64,000 nt of DNA from Ostrinia nubilalis (GCF_963855985.1 NC_087090.1:10290501-10354500); one strand, 5' to 3'; shown: positions 1 to 11,010, numbered from the stretch's first letter. Numbers and translations are program-made. Notes: generated from the letters alone by a model not told the origin.

Positions 1-53
1 TGTTATAGGGGCATTTTTTGGAGAAATGGCAATGCCAGATTTTGTATGGAAAG

Positions 54-1183
54 TGGCGTCTTTTTTTTTTCGCGCGGCCATCGACCAAACTTTGTTTTTT
101 GATTACAAAATAGTGTAATAAACCAAACTTACTATGGCATGTATACCTCTAAACTCAGTCTGAACTGAGTTACGAGCATTAGAAGTTTGACCACCACTTA
201 CCACGTGACTCGCTTAGAGAAGTTTTTAAAGAAATCAATATATTGACTGTGGCTTCGCAATACATATTTGATAACATTATGTATGTCCGTAAACATATAC
301 ATTTATTTACTAAGAAAAGTGACGTCCACTCATTTAACACGAGACATAAGAATAAACTTGCTGTTCCATCATTTAGGTTGCATAAGATAGGTAATTCATT
401 CTTGGGGAAATGTATTACCATATTTAACAAAATACCACACAACCTTGTCGAATTGCCAATAAACAAATTTAAGATACATATAAAAAATACCCTTATGTCC
501 AAAGGGTACTACAAGGTTCGAGACTATATTGATGACAAGGATGCGTGGTCAGTTCAGTCTGCACATATTTGATGTACTTAAATTTGACTATTCTTACCGT
601 TAGATAATTCCTGGCAATAAGTGGTGACTGAGTTTGTTCCGGCGTTTCTTCTCAGCACTTGCCATATGTTTGTCTCGAAGCGCTGGTAGGGCCCAAAAGA
701 TAAGGAGACATGTAAAGTGCCCCATAAGGGCTACCTTTTTCTTTTTTTATTATTTTCTATTGACGTTCATAAGTGCCACTTGTGGTCTAAACTGAATAAA
801 TATTTTTGATTTTGATTTTGATTTTGATTTTGATTTTGATTATACTAGATTTGCTTTTTGTGCGCAAGTTTTGTAAGAAATTGCAACAAAATATTGCGCT
901 ATTTTTTATTGCGCTGATTCTGCTCCATACTGATGTCTGGAGCCTTTAATGGATGATATTGTTTGTTTACACATACAATCTCACTATTTTGTTGCAATTT
1001 CTTACAAAACTTTGCGCGCAAAAAGCAAATCTAGTATGAAAATCATCAAACTTCTAATGCTCGTAACTCAGTCCAGACTGAGTTTAGAGGTATACATGTC
1101 ATAGTAAGTTTGGTTTATTACACTATTTTGTAATCAAAAAACAAAGTTTGGTCGATGGCCGCGCGAAAAAAAAAGACGCCAAT
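54..1183. repeat. Fold-back element with ~137-bp arms, split by a LINE
   Basis: Positions 54-190 reappear in inverted orientation at 1047-1183. A second, inner inverted pair lies at 846-892 and 986-1034. Outer and inner arms are continuous on the right side, so the original element was one long palindrome. A LINE 3' fragment (191-841) interrupts the left half. No coding sequence belongs to the element itself, so I read it as a non-autonomous fold-back/MITE. Target duplications are not clear. Confidence 0.8.
191..841 (+). pseudogene. Non-LTR retrotransposon 3' end (RT C-terminal tail, 3' UTR, TTTTGA tail)
   Basis: An open frame at 192-572 encodes the C-terminal tail typical of insect jockey/CR1-like LINE ORF2 proteins: a FNTRHKNKL block, a VPSFRLHK block and an IFNKIP block, ending at a TGA near 570. 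A 230-bp 3' UTR with AATAAA follows, then a (TTTTGA)n microsatellite tail at about 804-841, which is how these LINEs usually end. The palindrome arm resumes immediately after the tail, so this is a 5'-truncated insertion of one LINE copy. It has no catalytic RT motifs and cannot encode an active enzyme. The clade is uncertain. Confidence 0.8.
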
Positions 1184-1198
1184 TTCCGGCATTGTCTT

Positions 1199-1530
1199 TT
1201 ATCAAATAACCAAAAAAACACGAATTTAAAAGCAGATTTTTTTTAAAAAGTATCATTTTTTATTATTTGTTGGCCTTTTTGTGTATTTTATGTATTTTTT
1301 TAGTATCGCCTGTTATTTAGCATTATTACTGTTTTTATTTTATCAGGATATACCTCTTAGTTTAAAAGTTATTACGTTTTCTTTACAATAAGTAATTGGA
1401 AGAAAAAAAATTCTATAAAAAAATAAAAAAAAATCTAAAAAAAATTTTGACCTCTTTTTTGTCGATAAAAATAGGTCTAGTTTCATCTATTTTCATATGT
1501 ACACTTTAACGTGACTCACACTGTAGTTTC
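1199..1530. repeat. Dispersed AT-rich repeat, copy 1
   Basis: This stretch recurs as a direct repeat at 3108-3500. Shared landmarks in the same order are a CAAATAACCAAAAAAACACG start, a GGATATACCTCTTAG block and a final ACTCACACTGTA. The copies differ by small indels and substitutions, so they are old. No open frame is conserved between them. Confidence 0.75.
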
Positions 1531-1554
1531 GGAAAAAAATGGCTGTGACATACG

Positions 1555-1650
1555 GACGGACAGACGGACGGACGGACGGACAGACAGACAGACATGACGA
1601 ATCTATAAGGGTTCCGTTTTTTGCCATTTGGCTACGGAACCCTAAAAACA
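1555..1650. repeat. GGAC/GACA microsatellite plus dispersed-repeat terminus
   Basis: A (GGAC)n/(AGAC)n run is followed by AGGGTTCCGTTTTTTGCCA and GGCTACGGAACCCT. The two GGTTCCG/CGGAACC blocks are inverted relative to each other. I associate this block with a very common lepidopteran interspersed repeat terminus; that link comes from memory. Confidence 0.55.
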
Positions 1651-2442
1651 AAACGCATCATGTACCTACTTACTTATTTATTGAATTCAAAGTACCTACC
1701 TAATTACAATAAGATAAATCGACTTAAAAGTCTCGATTTCATAAAAAAGGAAGTGTATTTGTATGGCGAACAATTGGGAAATAAATTTTCTTGTTACTGG
1801 TATCATTCCCGTATTTAATTTTTGAAAGCCAAATTCAAGCAAAATACGCGTCGAATTGTAGACTTACTTATGAAATGTAACACTGGTCACTTTCTTTCGT
1901 TTTTCTGATGTATTTAGACACCCTTTCACACTGCACTGACTATCTGTCTAGGCTTTATTAATCTAAGCATACCTATAAATAAAATTATAATAAAAAATAA
2001 CTTTTTTAAAAACAAGCTTTTATTCTGAAATGCAGTTGTACACACACCAACTCGCTAGAGAAATAGTGGAACAAACCCACAAGACCACCACAAGACTGAA
2101 AAGATGGCAAATATTACAGTTGGACCAAAATGCTAGTGGCTTGGACTGAATATTGGAAGGCTGGACTCTGTGGCTGGACTAGATTGCTACGTGAATGAGT
2201 GAAGACCAAGGGAGAGAATTTACTGAAATACCCCTCCTCATGAACACAAACAAAAAAGCAAGACAAAACATCTGATTATGACCCAAGTCGATTGCAGATA
2301 CAAAAAGGAAAAAAAATGCATTTGTACTAAAACGACAAATATAATTCTATGCAAGGTTCAAATAATTTTGAAAGCTTGTAGCGCAAAAATATAAATTCCA
2401 TGCGGGATTTTATTTTACACTTTTTAGTTGTATCTAAATCTC
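1651..2442. other. No recognised gene
   Basis: AT-rich sequence. A 65-residue open frame at 1621-1818 overlaps the preceding repeat and resembles nothing I know. I see no splice-bounded coding sequence or RNA gene. Confidence 0.5.
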
Positions 2443-2692
2443 TGGGCCCTGGTCATCATTAAGCACCAAAGTGCTCAGGAAGTCACATCCAACGAACCCA
2501 AACATGATAAGTTTCCGCCGTTTCGTTTAGGGAGTTCCTATGACCACCTCCTGACTCCCATCATCAGGACCCTGGACATTATCTAGCAATAAACTGCTCG
2601 AAAAGACAAATCCAATGAATCCAAATTCGATGCGATTTTGCTGTTTCGTTTAGGAGTTCCTATGGCCAACTCCTGACTCCATCATCAGTCCA
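2443..2692. repeat. Two tandem diverged units of ~122 bp
   Basis: Both units carry CCCTGG(T/A)CAT at the start, then TTTCGTTTAGG, GAGTTCCTATG and CTCCTGACTC..CATCATCAG at the end. The second unit starts at about 2570. They are diverged, so the duplication is old. Confidence 0.7.
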
Positions 2693-2861
2693 GCTCAATG
2701 GTACCATAACATTGTATTGTCATTGTACTTGTTACATAAGTATACCAAATTTCAGCTTAATCGGTTGAGGAAAACTGGTCTTAAATACAGTTGCAACATT
2801 TGTCGCACACATACTAACAAGTGAAGTGAATATAAAGCTTGTAATAATAATTTAGATGATC

Positions 2862-2945
2862 TTGGTCAATATTACTTTTGACTGATTTTTCCAGTCAAAA
2901 GTGGTTTTGACCAAGAGCTTTTAGTCAAAATCACTTTTGATAAAA
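2862..2945. repeat. Cluster of TCAAAAGTGGTTTTGAC-type motifs
   Basis: Alternating direct and inverted copies of AGTCAAAAGTGGTTTTGAC and its complement lie within about 80 bp. The same motif family appears at 47425-47460 and 48162-48270, flanking the hAT element in the SAPCD2-like intron. It looks like the terminus of a dispersed element. Confidence 0.55.
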
Positions 2946-3107
2946 TCACAATCAAACAATTTTAAAGTATAATGTTTAAATGTGTAATATTTATTGCAAA
3001 CGTTGTGATAGGGATAGAGATATGAGATTTTTTATATTACAAAGGTAATACGATAGTAAGTAACACAAAGTAATAAAACCACCTGTTATAGGGGCATTTA
3101 TTAAAGA

Positions 3108-3500
3108 AATTTTTCAAATAACCAAAAAAAAACACGATTTAAAATGCCGATTTTTCTCAAAATGTAACATTTTTTATTATTTTTTGCCATTTTCTGGGTA
3201 TTTTGTGTATTGTTTTAGTATTGCCTGTTATTTAGCATTATTTCTGTTTTTATTTTATCAGGATATACCTCTTAGCAATGATATTCTTTTGTTTTTATAT
3301 AATATCATTGCCTCTTAGTTTAAAAGTTATTACGTTTTCTTTACAGTAAGTACCTAATTGAAAGAAAAAAAAATCTAAAATAAAAAATTTATAAAAATCT
3401 CAAATATTTTTTGACCCTTTTTCTGTCGATAAAAATGGGTCTACTTTCACCTATTTTCATGTGTGCACTTTATCAAGACTCACACTGTATAATATTAGAA
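3108..3500. repeat. Dispersed AT-rich repeat, copy 2
   Basis: This is the direct-repeat partner of 1199-1530. It contains a small extra insertion near 3278-3310, where an ATGATATT block and its inverted partner AATATCAT flank TTTTTATAT and TACCTCTTAG is duplicated on each side. That looks like a tiny hairpin insertion with a 10-bp target duplication. Confidence 0.65.
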
Positions 3501-3556
3501 AGCCAAATAGTTTGTTTGTTTACTTGAACTGCTGGTTATTTTTGTATTGTCGCGGA

Positions 3557-3609
3557 TTTACACTATGCGGAAATTAGCCAAGACTTGGCTAATTTCCGCG
3601 CAGTGTAAA
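3557..3609. repeat. 53-bp hairpin
   Basis: TTTACACTATGCGGAAATTAG is mirrored by its near-exact complement ending GCGCAGTGTAAA, with a centre of about 5 nt. This may be a solo TIR pair or minimal MITE. Confidence 0.7.
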
Positions 3610-3734
3610 AGCAGCATTGAATAGCCCATTTATCAAGGAAGACTAGGCTATTAAAAAAACAATAGGGACGAAGCATTAAAAAAAATTTTACCTAAACGGG
3701 AAAAATTATTCAAACCTTAGATTAGATTCAAACT

Positions 3735-3772
3735 GTGACTACGAGCTACGAAGTCGCGGGCAAAGCTAGTAT
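3735..3772 (-). mobile_element. Lep1-like Helitron end fragment
   Basis: The block GAAGTCGCGGGCAAAGCTAG matches the CTAGCT..CCCGCG terminus of fuller copies at 35331 and 27264-27743. Only the terminus is recognisable here. Confidence 0.5.
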
Positions 3773-4377
3773 CATGATACTATTACAATTTATTATGATA
3801 AATTGTACCTAACAACACTAGTATTATCTCTCATTCCAAAATGCCCAAATGTAGTCAACTTTGGCTCTATGTGGTGCCTTGGTAATGACGGTTACCGGTA
3901 AGAAACACAAAGCAGTAATTTAAAAACTTAGATTAATAAAAGAAATTAACTTACACTACATCCATCGTTGAGTCAGTCATATTTTGTAAGTTTGAACAGG
4001 TTATAAGATTATCAAATGTACCCCAAAATTGTTCACAACGTAGTTTTCATTAAATTGTAAAGTAGTTACTTTGGAAAAATTGTTGATTGAAGACACAGAT
4101 GAGACAGATTGAAGATTTCAATTTGAAATCCAACGATTTCAATTTGAAATCCAACTCCACAGATATGGATCCAACTCCAACAAAATGAATGACAATGACA
4201 ACAAGACAAGACCAAAGACCACAGACACAGTAGATAAATCAAACAGTACGGAAGCTTCATACAAACGCTCGAAATCAGACTCACGCACACAGACACACGC
4301 TTTACACGAGCTCTAAGCGAACCTCGCAGTCCATCCGTCGCGAGTGTCGCGCGCGTTGTGTTTTTATAGCCTGACCA

Positions 4378-4546
4378 GAGCCCCGATTACGGTAATTTTT
4401 AACGTCTACAATCCAGACACGCTTCTCGATTCTGCGATACGATTGGTCGTTCAACAGCGTACGTCAGCTGTTTTGACCAATCGTATCGCAGAATCGATGA
4501 AGCGTGTCTGGATTGTAGACGTTAAAAGTTACCGTAATCGGGGCTC
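4378..4546. mobile_element. Palindromic MITE, copy A (169 bp)
   Basis: The element starts GAGCCCCGATTACGGTA and ends with the complement, and the arms pair along almost the whole length around a short centre near 4460. It abuts a second, near-identical copy with a single A between them. Confidence 0.85.
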
Positions 4547-4547
4547 A

Positions 4548-4714
4548 GAGCCCCGATTACGGTATTTTTTACCGTCAACAATCCAGACACGCTTCTCGAT
4601 TCTGCGATACGATTGGTCGTTCAACAGCGTACGTCAGCTGTTTTGACCAATCGTATCGCAGAATCAGAAACGCGTCTGGATTGTAGACGTTAAAAGTTAC
4701 CGTAATCGGGGCTC
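4548..4714. mobile_element. Palindromic MITE, copy B (167 bp)
   Basis: This copy has the same ends and arms as the one at 4378-4546, with a few substitutions (for example ACCGTCAACA in place of ACGTCTACA). The two copies are adjacent, and both are nearly full palindromes. Short open frames across the pair come from the palindromes and are not genes. Confidence 0.85.
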
Positions 4715-4806
4715 AGGAACATAAAAACCCTCGCCATGTTGCGGAAAATTAATGGTACTAATTTCTTTTAATGGCAACAGTAACTGAAAACTTCATTGAC
4801 ATGTCA

Positions 4807-5451
4807 CGGCTGAACCATTTAAGAACCTAGTAAGTGCAGCGGAGTAAATTTTACAGGAGAGCGAAAAAACGCATTTTCATTTGCCTTGCTAAGATGCTTA
4901 AAGATTTGGATAACTTCTGATGTTTATATTGAAGATTAGTAACTGAAGTATACTTTATGGAATAAATAAATATATTTAGTTAAAAATTGCAAGTTTTATG
5001 CCCCTTACTAACACTAAAAATTAATTTATTGACAAAAGTTACCTCTTAAAACCAAAATCAAAATCTAATATGAATCAGTACTCATGTAGTTCTCAGATTT
5101 TGATAATATTATAGAGTATTAGCCAACAGAATTCGAAATAATATTTAAATTATAGTAGCATTTTACCTCTAGTAAGTCACATTGACCATTTTAAAACCTA
5201 GTAAGTCCATGCACTTACTAGGTTTTAAAATGGTCATTGTAACTTGCTAGGTTTTGATAATGGTTTTTTCAAATTTGAATTCGACTTACTAGGTTTTTAT
5301 CAACGCGTTTTTCCGCTTTTAAGTACAATAGAGCGATTTCTGTCTTCACATCCTGTGGAGACCTTAATTCTAAGGTGATTTATGACAAAAAACGAAAATC
5401 TGCAAAAGTGTCCCTTACTAGGTTCTTAAAGGTTCTTAAATGGTTCAGCCG
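4807..5451. mobile_element. ~645-bp non-autonomous TIR element
   Basis: The left end CGGCTGAACCATTTAAGAAC pairs with the right end GTTCTTAAATGGTTCAGCCG. Several internal copies of ACCTAGTAAGT or its complement occur (about 4828, 5195, 5210, 5250, 5282 and 5415). The flanking GTCA may be a 4-bp target duplication. It has no transposase frame. Confidence 0.8.
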
Positions 5452-6109
5452 GTCACCTTGCATGTCAGTCTATTGTTGTCAAAGTGTAAACAAACTTTAT
5501 TTTAAATGAGCGCAATTGATTTTGTGAATTAAATTGCTAAAATCTTTTTATAGTCGTGAAAGAAAAGTGGTTCACAATGTGTTAAAATATTTGTCGAAGA
5601 GAAATACTAAGGGTTCGGACAATATTTTCATTGAATAATGTTTCCGACAAAGGTTGTCAAATTGACTGACATGTTTATCGTACAGTTTTATTAATCTAAG
5701 TTTTAAACTTCGTAATAATTCTGAATTGTAAAAATGATTAAATATTACTTTTTAAATAAACTGCTTACATCTGATTTTGTAATAGTTCTTTTTAAATTAC
5801 GTAATTACGCTTTTTAAAACAATTTATGTGTTCTATTTGATAAAGTAATTTGCTCCGCGCCAATCTCCGCGCGCTTTTGTACTAAGTGATGAACTGTATT
5901 TAAAATGAGGCAATAGCTATGTGAAAGTAAGTATCCGGTATTTTATTTATGAGAATAGAATATCTTCTTCAATTAATTTATTCCATTAGGTATTTGATAA
6001 TTAAAAAACCTAAATAAACGTTTTAATAAATAAGTAAGTCAGAACCTTATTAATTTTATAAAGATTAAGAGTGCCAAGCCAACCCTAACACTCAGTTGAA
6101 GTGTAGGCC
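5452..6109. other. AT-rich intergenic stretch
   Basis: No open frame, repeat pair or RNA gene is evident. The stretch ends exactly where the 15.4-kb palindrome begins. Confidence 0.5.
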
Positions 6110-6289
6110 GGGTAGATCCGCCGATTTTATTCCGCGGGATTTATTTTACGTTTTTTGAAAAACTTAACAGGGATGCGTGCAAACTAGCTTAAACTGAAAG
6201 GTTAAGCAATAAGCTTTTTAGATCAGTGTGAGGCCCTTAGATTCAATCGTGATTTTAGAAGTAACAAGCGTCCAAATATTTTTTCACAA

Positions 6290-6370
6290 AATGGTAATGA
6301 CGTTTTCCTAATGGTAATGATTTTATTAAAATGGTAATGATCTTATGTTAATGGTGATGACGAAATATAT
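6290..6370 (+). repeat. ATGGTAATGA motif cluster
   Basis: Four copies of ATGGTAATGA or ATGGTGATGA lie within 80 bp. The same motif, inverted, recurs at 10925-11005 and again at 11527. This marks both ends of the smaller palindrome inside the arm and looks like subterminal repeats of a DNA element. Confidence 0.7.
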
Positions 6371-6755
6371 TTTATAGTAATACATTAAATTAAAATTACT
6401 TAAAAACTAAAATTTAAATATAATTGTTTAGCTAAACACCAATTTTATCTATGTTATTTTCCTAGCTAAGCACGTACCTATTAAAGAATGGGTTGGAAAT
6501 AAAAATAAATGTATTCAATATTTTAATGAATTTATTGAATTTGGAACAATACGGACATTAGTTAAATTTTTTTTACGTTCCTAATATTATTCAGAATCAG
6601 AAAAAATATATATTTACACCAATGAGGATTTTGATTGAAAAATATGCCTAGGTACTCTTACTTAGACTTACACAATAGTCAACATACAAGAAATGAATAA
6701 AAAAACGTCTTTTCGTAAACTAATAAAAAACCTTCTCATTTAAAAACAAAGCTTA

Positions 6756-6822
6756 AAGAACAATGGGACAAAACGTCCCCAGAACTGTAGCACTAGTAAC
6801 TTTAATACCTACCTTGTATGAT
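6756..6822. repeat. Inverted-repeat block of the smaller palindrome
   Basis: AAGAACAATGGGACAAAACG and the following bases to CCTACCTTGTATGAT reappear inverted at 10851-10911. This shows that each big arm is itself an older, smaller palindrome, later interrupted by a LINE. Confidence 0.8.
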
Positions 6823-7549
6823 AGACCATGCTAATACCCGACCGATCTCTCTAGCTACAATCACGGCAAAGGTCCTTGACAGTGTGCTTGACTCTCTACT
6901 AGATAAATATTTAAAATCACATAATGCTCAATTCGGGTTTAAGCCTGGACTGTCGACCGAGAGCGCCATCCTTAGTCTTAAGCACACTGTCAGGTACTAC
7001 ACGGATCAGGGGACTTCCATTTACGCATGCTTCCTCGACCTCTCCAAGGCGTTCGATCTTGTGTCTTATGACATCCTTTGGGATAAGATGAGGAGGCAGG
7101 GCGTCCCGTCAGAAGTATCACAAATATTCCATTATTAGTATGCTAACCAGATTAACAGCGTAAGATGGGCTAACGTTTTTTCTGAGGAGTATGGGTTGCA
7201 GTGCGGGGTGAGACAGGGTGGGCTGACGTCTCCCAGGCTTTTCAACCTATACGTAAATGACCTCATTGTTGCCCTTAGCAGTATGCGTATTGGATGCTGG
7301 GTAGATGGTGTTTGTATCAACAACATAAGCTACGCTGATGATATGGTACTGCTGGCGCCAACAATGGGGGCTCTCAGAAAGATGGTGGGTGTGTGTGAAG
7401 CGTATGCTAAATGCCATGGCTTATTTGTATAATGTGAAGAAGAGCGAATACATGGTATTTAAGGCCGCCAGTAAATGTCCAAACGTGGTACCCGACCTCT
7501 TGCTGAATGGGGTAAAGTTAAACAGAGTCACTAAAGGACAATGGGCAAA

Positions 7550-7804
7550 ATGGTACCCGGCTCCAATAGATATGTGTCTAGTATCGTTTGAAAGGTCTTA
7601 CCAAGATGAACAACTTTTACTATGACCACCAGCCTCAAATCTGGTTGTGTACGAAGATATACATACTTTTTTGCAGAATGGTACCCGGCTCCAATAGTTA
7701 TGTTTGTAGTGTCATTTAAAAGGTCTTACCAAGACGAACAACATTTACTATGGCCACCAACCTCAGATCCGGTTGCGTTCGAAGATAAAGATACTTTTTG
7801 TGTA
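7550..7804 (+). repeat. Two tandem 128-bp units
   Basis: Units starting ATGGTACCCGGCTCCAATAG at 7550 and 7678 share GGTCTTACCAAGA and GGTTG(T/C)G(T/C) landmarks in order. Each begins with the TIR sequence of the host element, so the left terminus has been duplicated in tandem. Confidence 0.75.
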
Positions 7805-8289
7805 ACCTAAGTATCATACAGTATGAAGGGGGACGCGCTCGGGGCAGGGCACCGACGAGATGGTCGGACGCGGTGAGGAAGACGGTGGGCGGGAGTTTGC
7901 ATCGTGCGGTCCACACAGCTTATGAACACTATCTGTGGTCGCGATCCTCATCAGTGAGGGACCGAGGAAGAAGAAGAAGAAGTATCATACGTGTCCATCG
8001 TAAGGTACTTAGGTTATGCGAGGCAGGAAGGGTTTACTGCTCTAGCATCCTTCCTTAACTCTATAATTATTGATGGGGATAATTGTGAAATAAATGTTTT
8101 TATTTAAAGAAGTACAACCCCCTTATTAATAAAAAGTTACACATAGGAAAAAACTTGGATTAAAATGACATTTCCATATTAAATGACAATTTAAGCCAGA
8201 GTTCAACTAGGGTGTAACTTTTATTAATAAAGGGGTTAAAGTTTTATTACTTCTTAAGGGTTTTATTATGGGTTGCTAAAGCGAATAAA

Positions 8290-8457
8290 CCCACAAGACC
8301 CAATAAGTCCACCCACAAGATGGACCGACGACCTCATAAAGGTAGCGGGAAGGCGCTGGATGCAGGCCGCCACCAACCGGCCATTGTGGAAATCATTGGG
8401 GGAGGCCTATGTTCAACTGGACATCCTATGGCTAAAATGATCATGATGATCATGATG
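8290..8457 (+). mobile_element. RTE-type LINE 3' end with 12-bp target duplication
   Basis: This is the 3' terminus of an RTE/BovB-like LINE (TGGACCGACGACCT..GGGGGAGGCCTATGTTCA..ATGATG tail). It is flanked by AAAGCGAATAAA at 8278-8289 and 8458-8469, so insertion by target-primed reverse transcription is directly visible. It lies inside the 1.2-kb TIR element. Confidence 0.85.
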
Positions 8458-9317
8458 AAAGCGAATAAAGGGCTAATAGCTTGGGTAGTTCATCGTAGGT
8501 ATAATCCTTTCCTTTTCAATGCTTCTTTTAGTTATATTAATAGATTGTAATCATAATACATACTCGTATACATGGATGATTGTGTTATACTTTCATTATA
8601 ATACTTAGTGGAATTACTGCTTTCAAAACGTGAATTAGAACTGGCCCCATAGCAGAGATTTTCCTACATCTAAAGGCCTTTTAAAATATATATTGGTTAT
8701 GGCTATTGGAGCGGGTACCACTTTCCATACATTTGTGCCCATCATCCTTTATCTCGGACACTACGTTACTGATGACCTTAAAGATCATGTTGATATCGAG
8801 AGGGAACGAAGGGCGCTGGCAGTAAGGTGTAATATGTTGGCTCGCAGGTTTGCCCGATGTAATGACCATGTCAAGATCACTCTGTTTAAAGCATACTGTC
8901 AGAGTCTATACACGGGAAACCTATGGACCACGTACTCGCAGAAATCGCTTGGCGTCCTTCGGGTCCAATATAACAACGGTTTCAGGGTGCTGTTGGGCTT
9001 GCCTCGCTTCTGCAGTGCTTCGGAAATGTTTGCTCAGTCGCATACTGACGGCTTCTTTGCTGTCCTATGCAAGAAGACTGCCTCGTTGCTCAGTAGGATA
9101 CGGGCGAGCCCCAACAGTATCCTGAAGACCGTGGCGGAGAGGTACGACTCTCCTATTATCCGACATTTCCTTCGGCTACTTCTTACCGAACGGGTTGGAT
9201 AATTAGTGGTATGTTATAATAAGTAAATTACTAACATAGTTGTATAAGGCACCCATTTAGGTACCCCTACTAACCATGTGGATCATTGTTATCTTTAAAT
9301 GAATAAATTGAATTGAA

Positions 9318-10835
9318 TACTATAATTTTATTATATGACAGCTCAAGTGTGACATGTCTCAGAAAAGTTATATCAAAAATAAAAATTCATAAGCAACCCT
9401 GAAAAAATACATACAAAATCACTTTTGACCAACTTCAAAGGGCACGACAGCTTGACCCCGGGACAATTCGACCCCTGTGACAACTCGACCCCTGCTACAA
9501 CTCAAACCCTGCGACAACTTGATTTTTTTCAACACTCAACACTTTTAACTTACTTCAAAATAATGGTTTCACGACTGCTGGACAGTGGCGGCGTAGCATG
9601 GGTTGGCACCCGGGGCATAGCACAGCACAGCATCCCCCGTCATAAGTCCTTAATGTAAGTAAGTTGGGTATACATATAGTGGGGAGGTAAGACACCCCAA
9701 AATGGTCTGGTGCACCCCCTCTTTTGGGTTACCGATTGAATGAATGAAAGGTGTTAGTTCGAATGAGCTATATGATACTAATCGCAACACCCCCCCCCCC
9801 CCCCCAATCATGGCATATCCTCGTTATATTAGCGCCAGTGAGTACTAATCTGCGTGACTTTTGTCACCCCCTGATGAGTACCCCCCCCCCCTTACGCCGC
9901 TAGTGGCTGGACCCTACGACTGCTTAACCCTACGACCACTCGAACCCTCCGACAACTTGTACTTGTGACCCTGTGACAAGTCGAACACTGTGACACGTCA
10001 ACCCCTGCGACTACTCTGAGCATTTATTGTAGATACAGTTCAGGCATTGATTGATGGAGCTAAATGGTTTACAATAAGTATCATAGTTGAATATTTTGGA
10101 CTTGTCGTAGGGGTCGAGTTGTCCGGGTCAAGTTTTTGTAGGGTCGAGCTTCGTTTAAAGTAGGTTAAAATTAATTTAATCTTGTTATCGCAGGGGTCGA
10201 GTTGTCACAGGGGTCCAGTTGTCAAACTGTCGTAGGGAACCTACGACAGTTCGACCCCGATGACAACTATGATACTTATTGTAAACCATTTAGCTCCATC
10301 AATCAATGCCTGAACAGAATCTAGAATAAATGCTCAGAGTAGTCGCAGGGGTTGACGTGTCGCAGTGTTCGACTTGTCACAGGGGTCGAGTTGTAATAGA
10401 GATCGACTTGTCGCAAGGATCGAGGTGTCCAGGTCGAGTTTTCTTAACGCTCAAGCAGTCGTGATACCGTTTGAAGTAGGTCAAAAGTAATTTAATCGAG
10501 TTGTCGCAGGGGTCAAGTTGTCGGAGGGTTCGAGTGGTCGTAGGGTTCAGCTGTCGTATGGTCCAGCAGTCGTGAAACCATTTGAAGTAAGTCAAAAGTG
10601 TTGAGTGTTGAAAAAAAACAAGTTGTCGCAGGGTTTGAGTTGTCGCAGGGGTCGAGTTGTCACAGGAGTCGAATTGTCCCGGGGTCAAGCTGTCGTGATA
10701 CCCATTGAAGTCGGTCAAAAGTGATTTTGTATGTATTTTTTCAGGGTTGCTTATGGATTCTTATTTTAGATATAACTTTTTTCTGAGACATGCATGTCAC
10801 ACTTGAGCTGTCATATTATAATAAAATTATAGTAT
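9318..10835. repeat. Minisatellite-rich fold-back (left copy)
   Basis: The outer arms pair (9318-9460 with 10690-10835) and so do the centre arms (10010-10090 with 10262-10350). Between them run degenerate units resembling CGACCCCTGCGACAACT, about 16-17 bp each, on one strand in the left half and on the other strand in the right half. Two poly-C runs occur near 9788 and 9882. The open frames here are read-throughs of the repeat and not genes. Confidence 0.8.
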
Positions 10836-10850
10836 TATCATGTACTATCA

Positions 10851-11010
10851 TATTATAAGGTAGGTATTAAAGTGCTACAGTTCTGGGGACGTTTTGTCCC
10901 ATTGTTCTTTTAGGAAACCATTCATAGTCATCATTACCATATACAAAGTGTCATCACCATAAGCCTAAATGATATGGTAATGATGTTAATGGTAATGACG
11001 AAAACGATTT
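10851..11010 (-). repeat. Closing block of the smaller palindrome with TGGTAATGA motifs
   Basis: This is the inverted partner of 6756-6822, followed by ATTACCAT/ATGGTAATGA copies. It closes the smaller palindrome nested in the left arm. Confidence 0.7.

Larger units (their letters stand above)
7537..8748. mobile_element. 1.2-kb TIR element present only in the left arm
   Basis: The right arm reads ACTAAATTTATCTCGG without a break at this spot, while the left arm carries 1.2 kb between ACTAAA and TTTATCTCGG. The ends form imperfect TIRs: GGACAATGGGC..GTACCCGGCTCCAATAG on the left, and the complement CTATTGGAGCGGGTAC..GCCCATCATCC on the right. No target duplication is visible. Inside are two tandem 128-bp units, AT-rich filler and an RTE LINE insertion. 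I see no transposase. Confidence 0.8.
6823..9317 (+). pseudogene. Non-LTR retrotransposon reverse transcriptase, 5'-truncated and broken (left copy)
   Basis: The sequence encodes the RT domain of a LINE ORF2 in pieces. It starts in the RPISL block (6838), continues through FGFKPGLSTE, the FLDLSKAFD motif holding the first catalytic Asp (about 7035), CGVRQGGLTSP and YADDMVLL (about 7330, catalytic DD), then KKSEYMVF and the thumb and C-terminal tail to 9202. Breaks: TAG replaces an expected Trp codon at 7136, there is a frameshift near 7430, and a 1.2-kb element is inserted at 7537-8748. The 3' end has AATAAA and ATTGA repeats (9300-9317). The palindrome sequence resumes on each side, so this is a single insertion that predates the big duplication. 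The clade may be Rex1/CR1-like; I am not sure. Confidence 0.88.

Noticed and set aside
4344..4646. 100-codon plus-strand frame
   Set aside because: It runs across two palindromic MITEs; the repeated peptide is a consequence of the duplicated DNA.
9425..10718. CRISPR-like array of short repeats
   Set aside because: Units are degenerate and contiguous without unique spacers, and the context is a eukaryotic transposon fold-back. It is a minisatellite.
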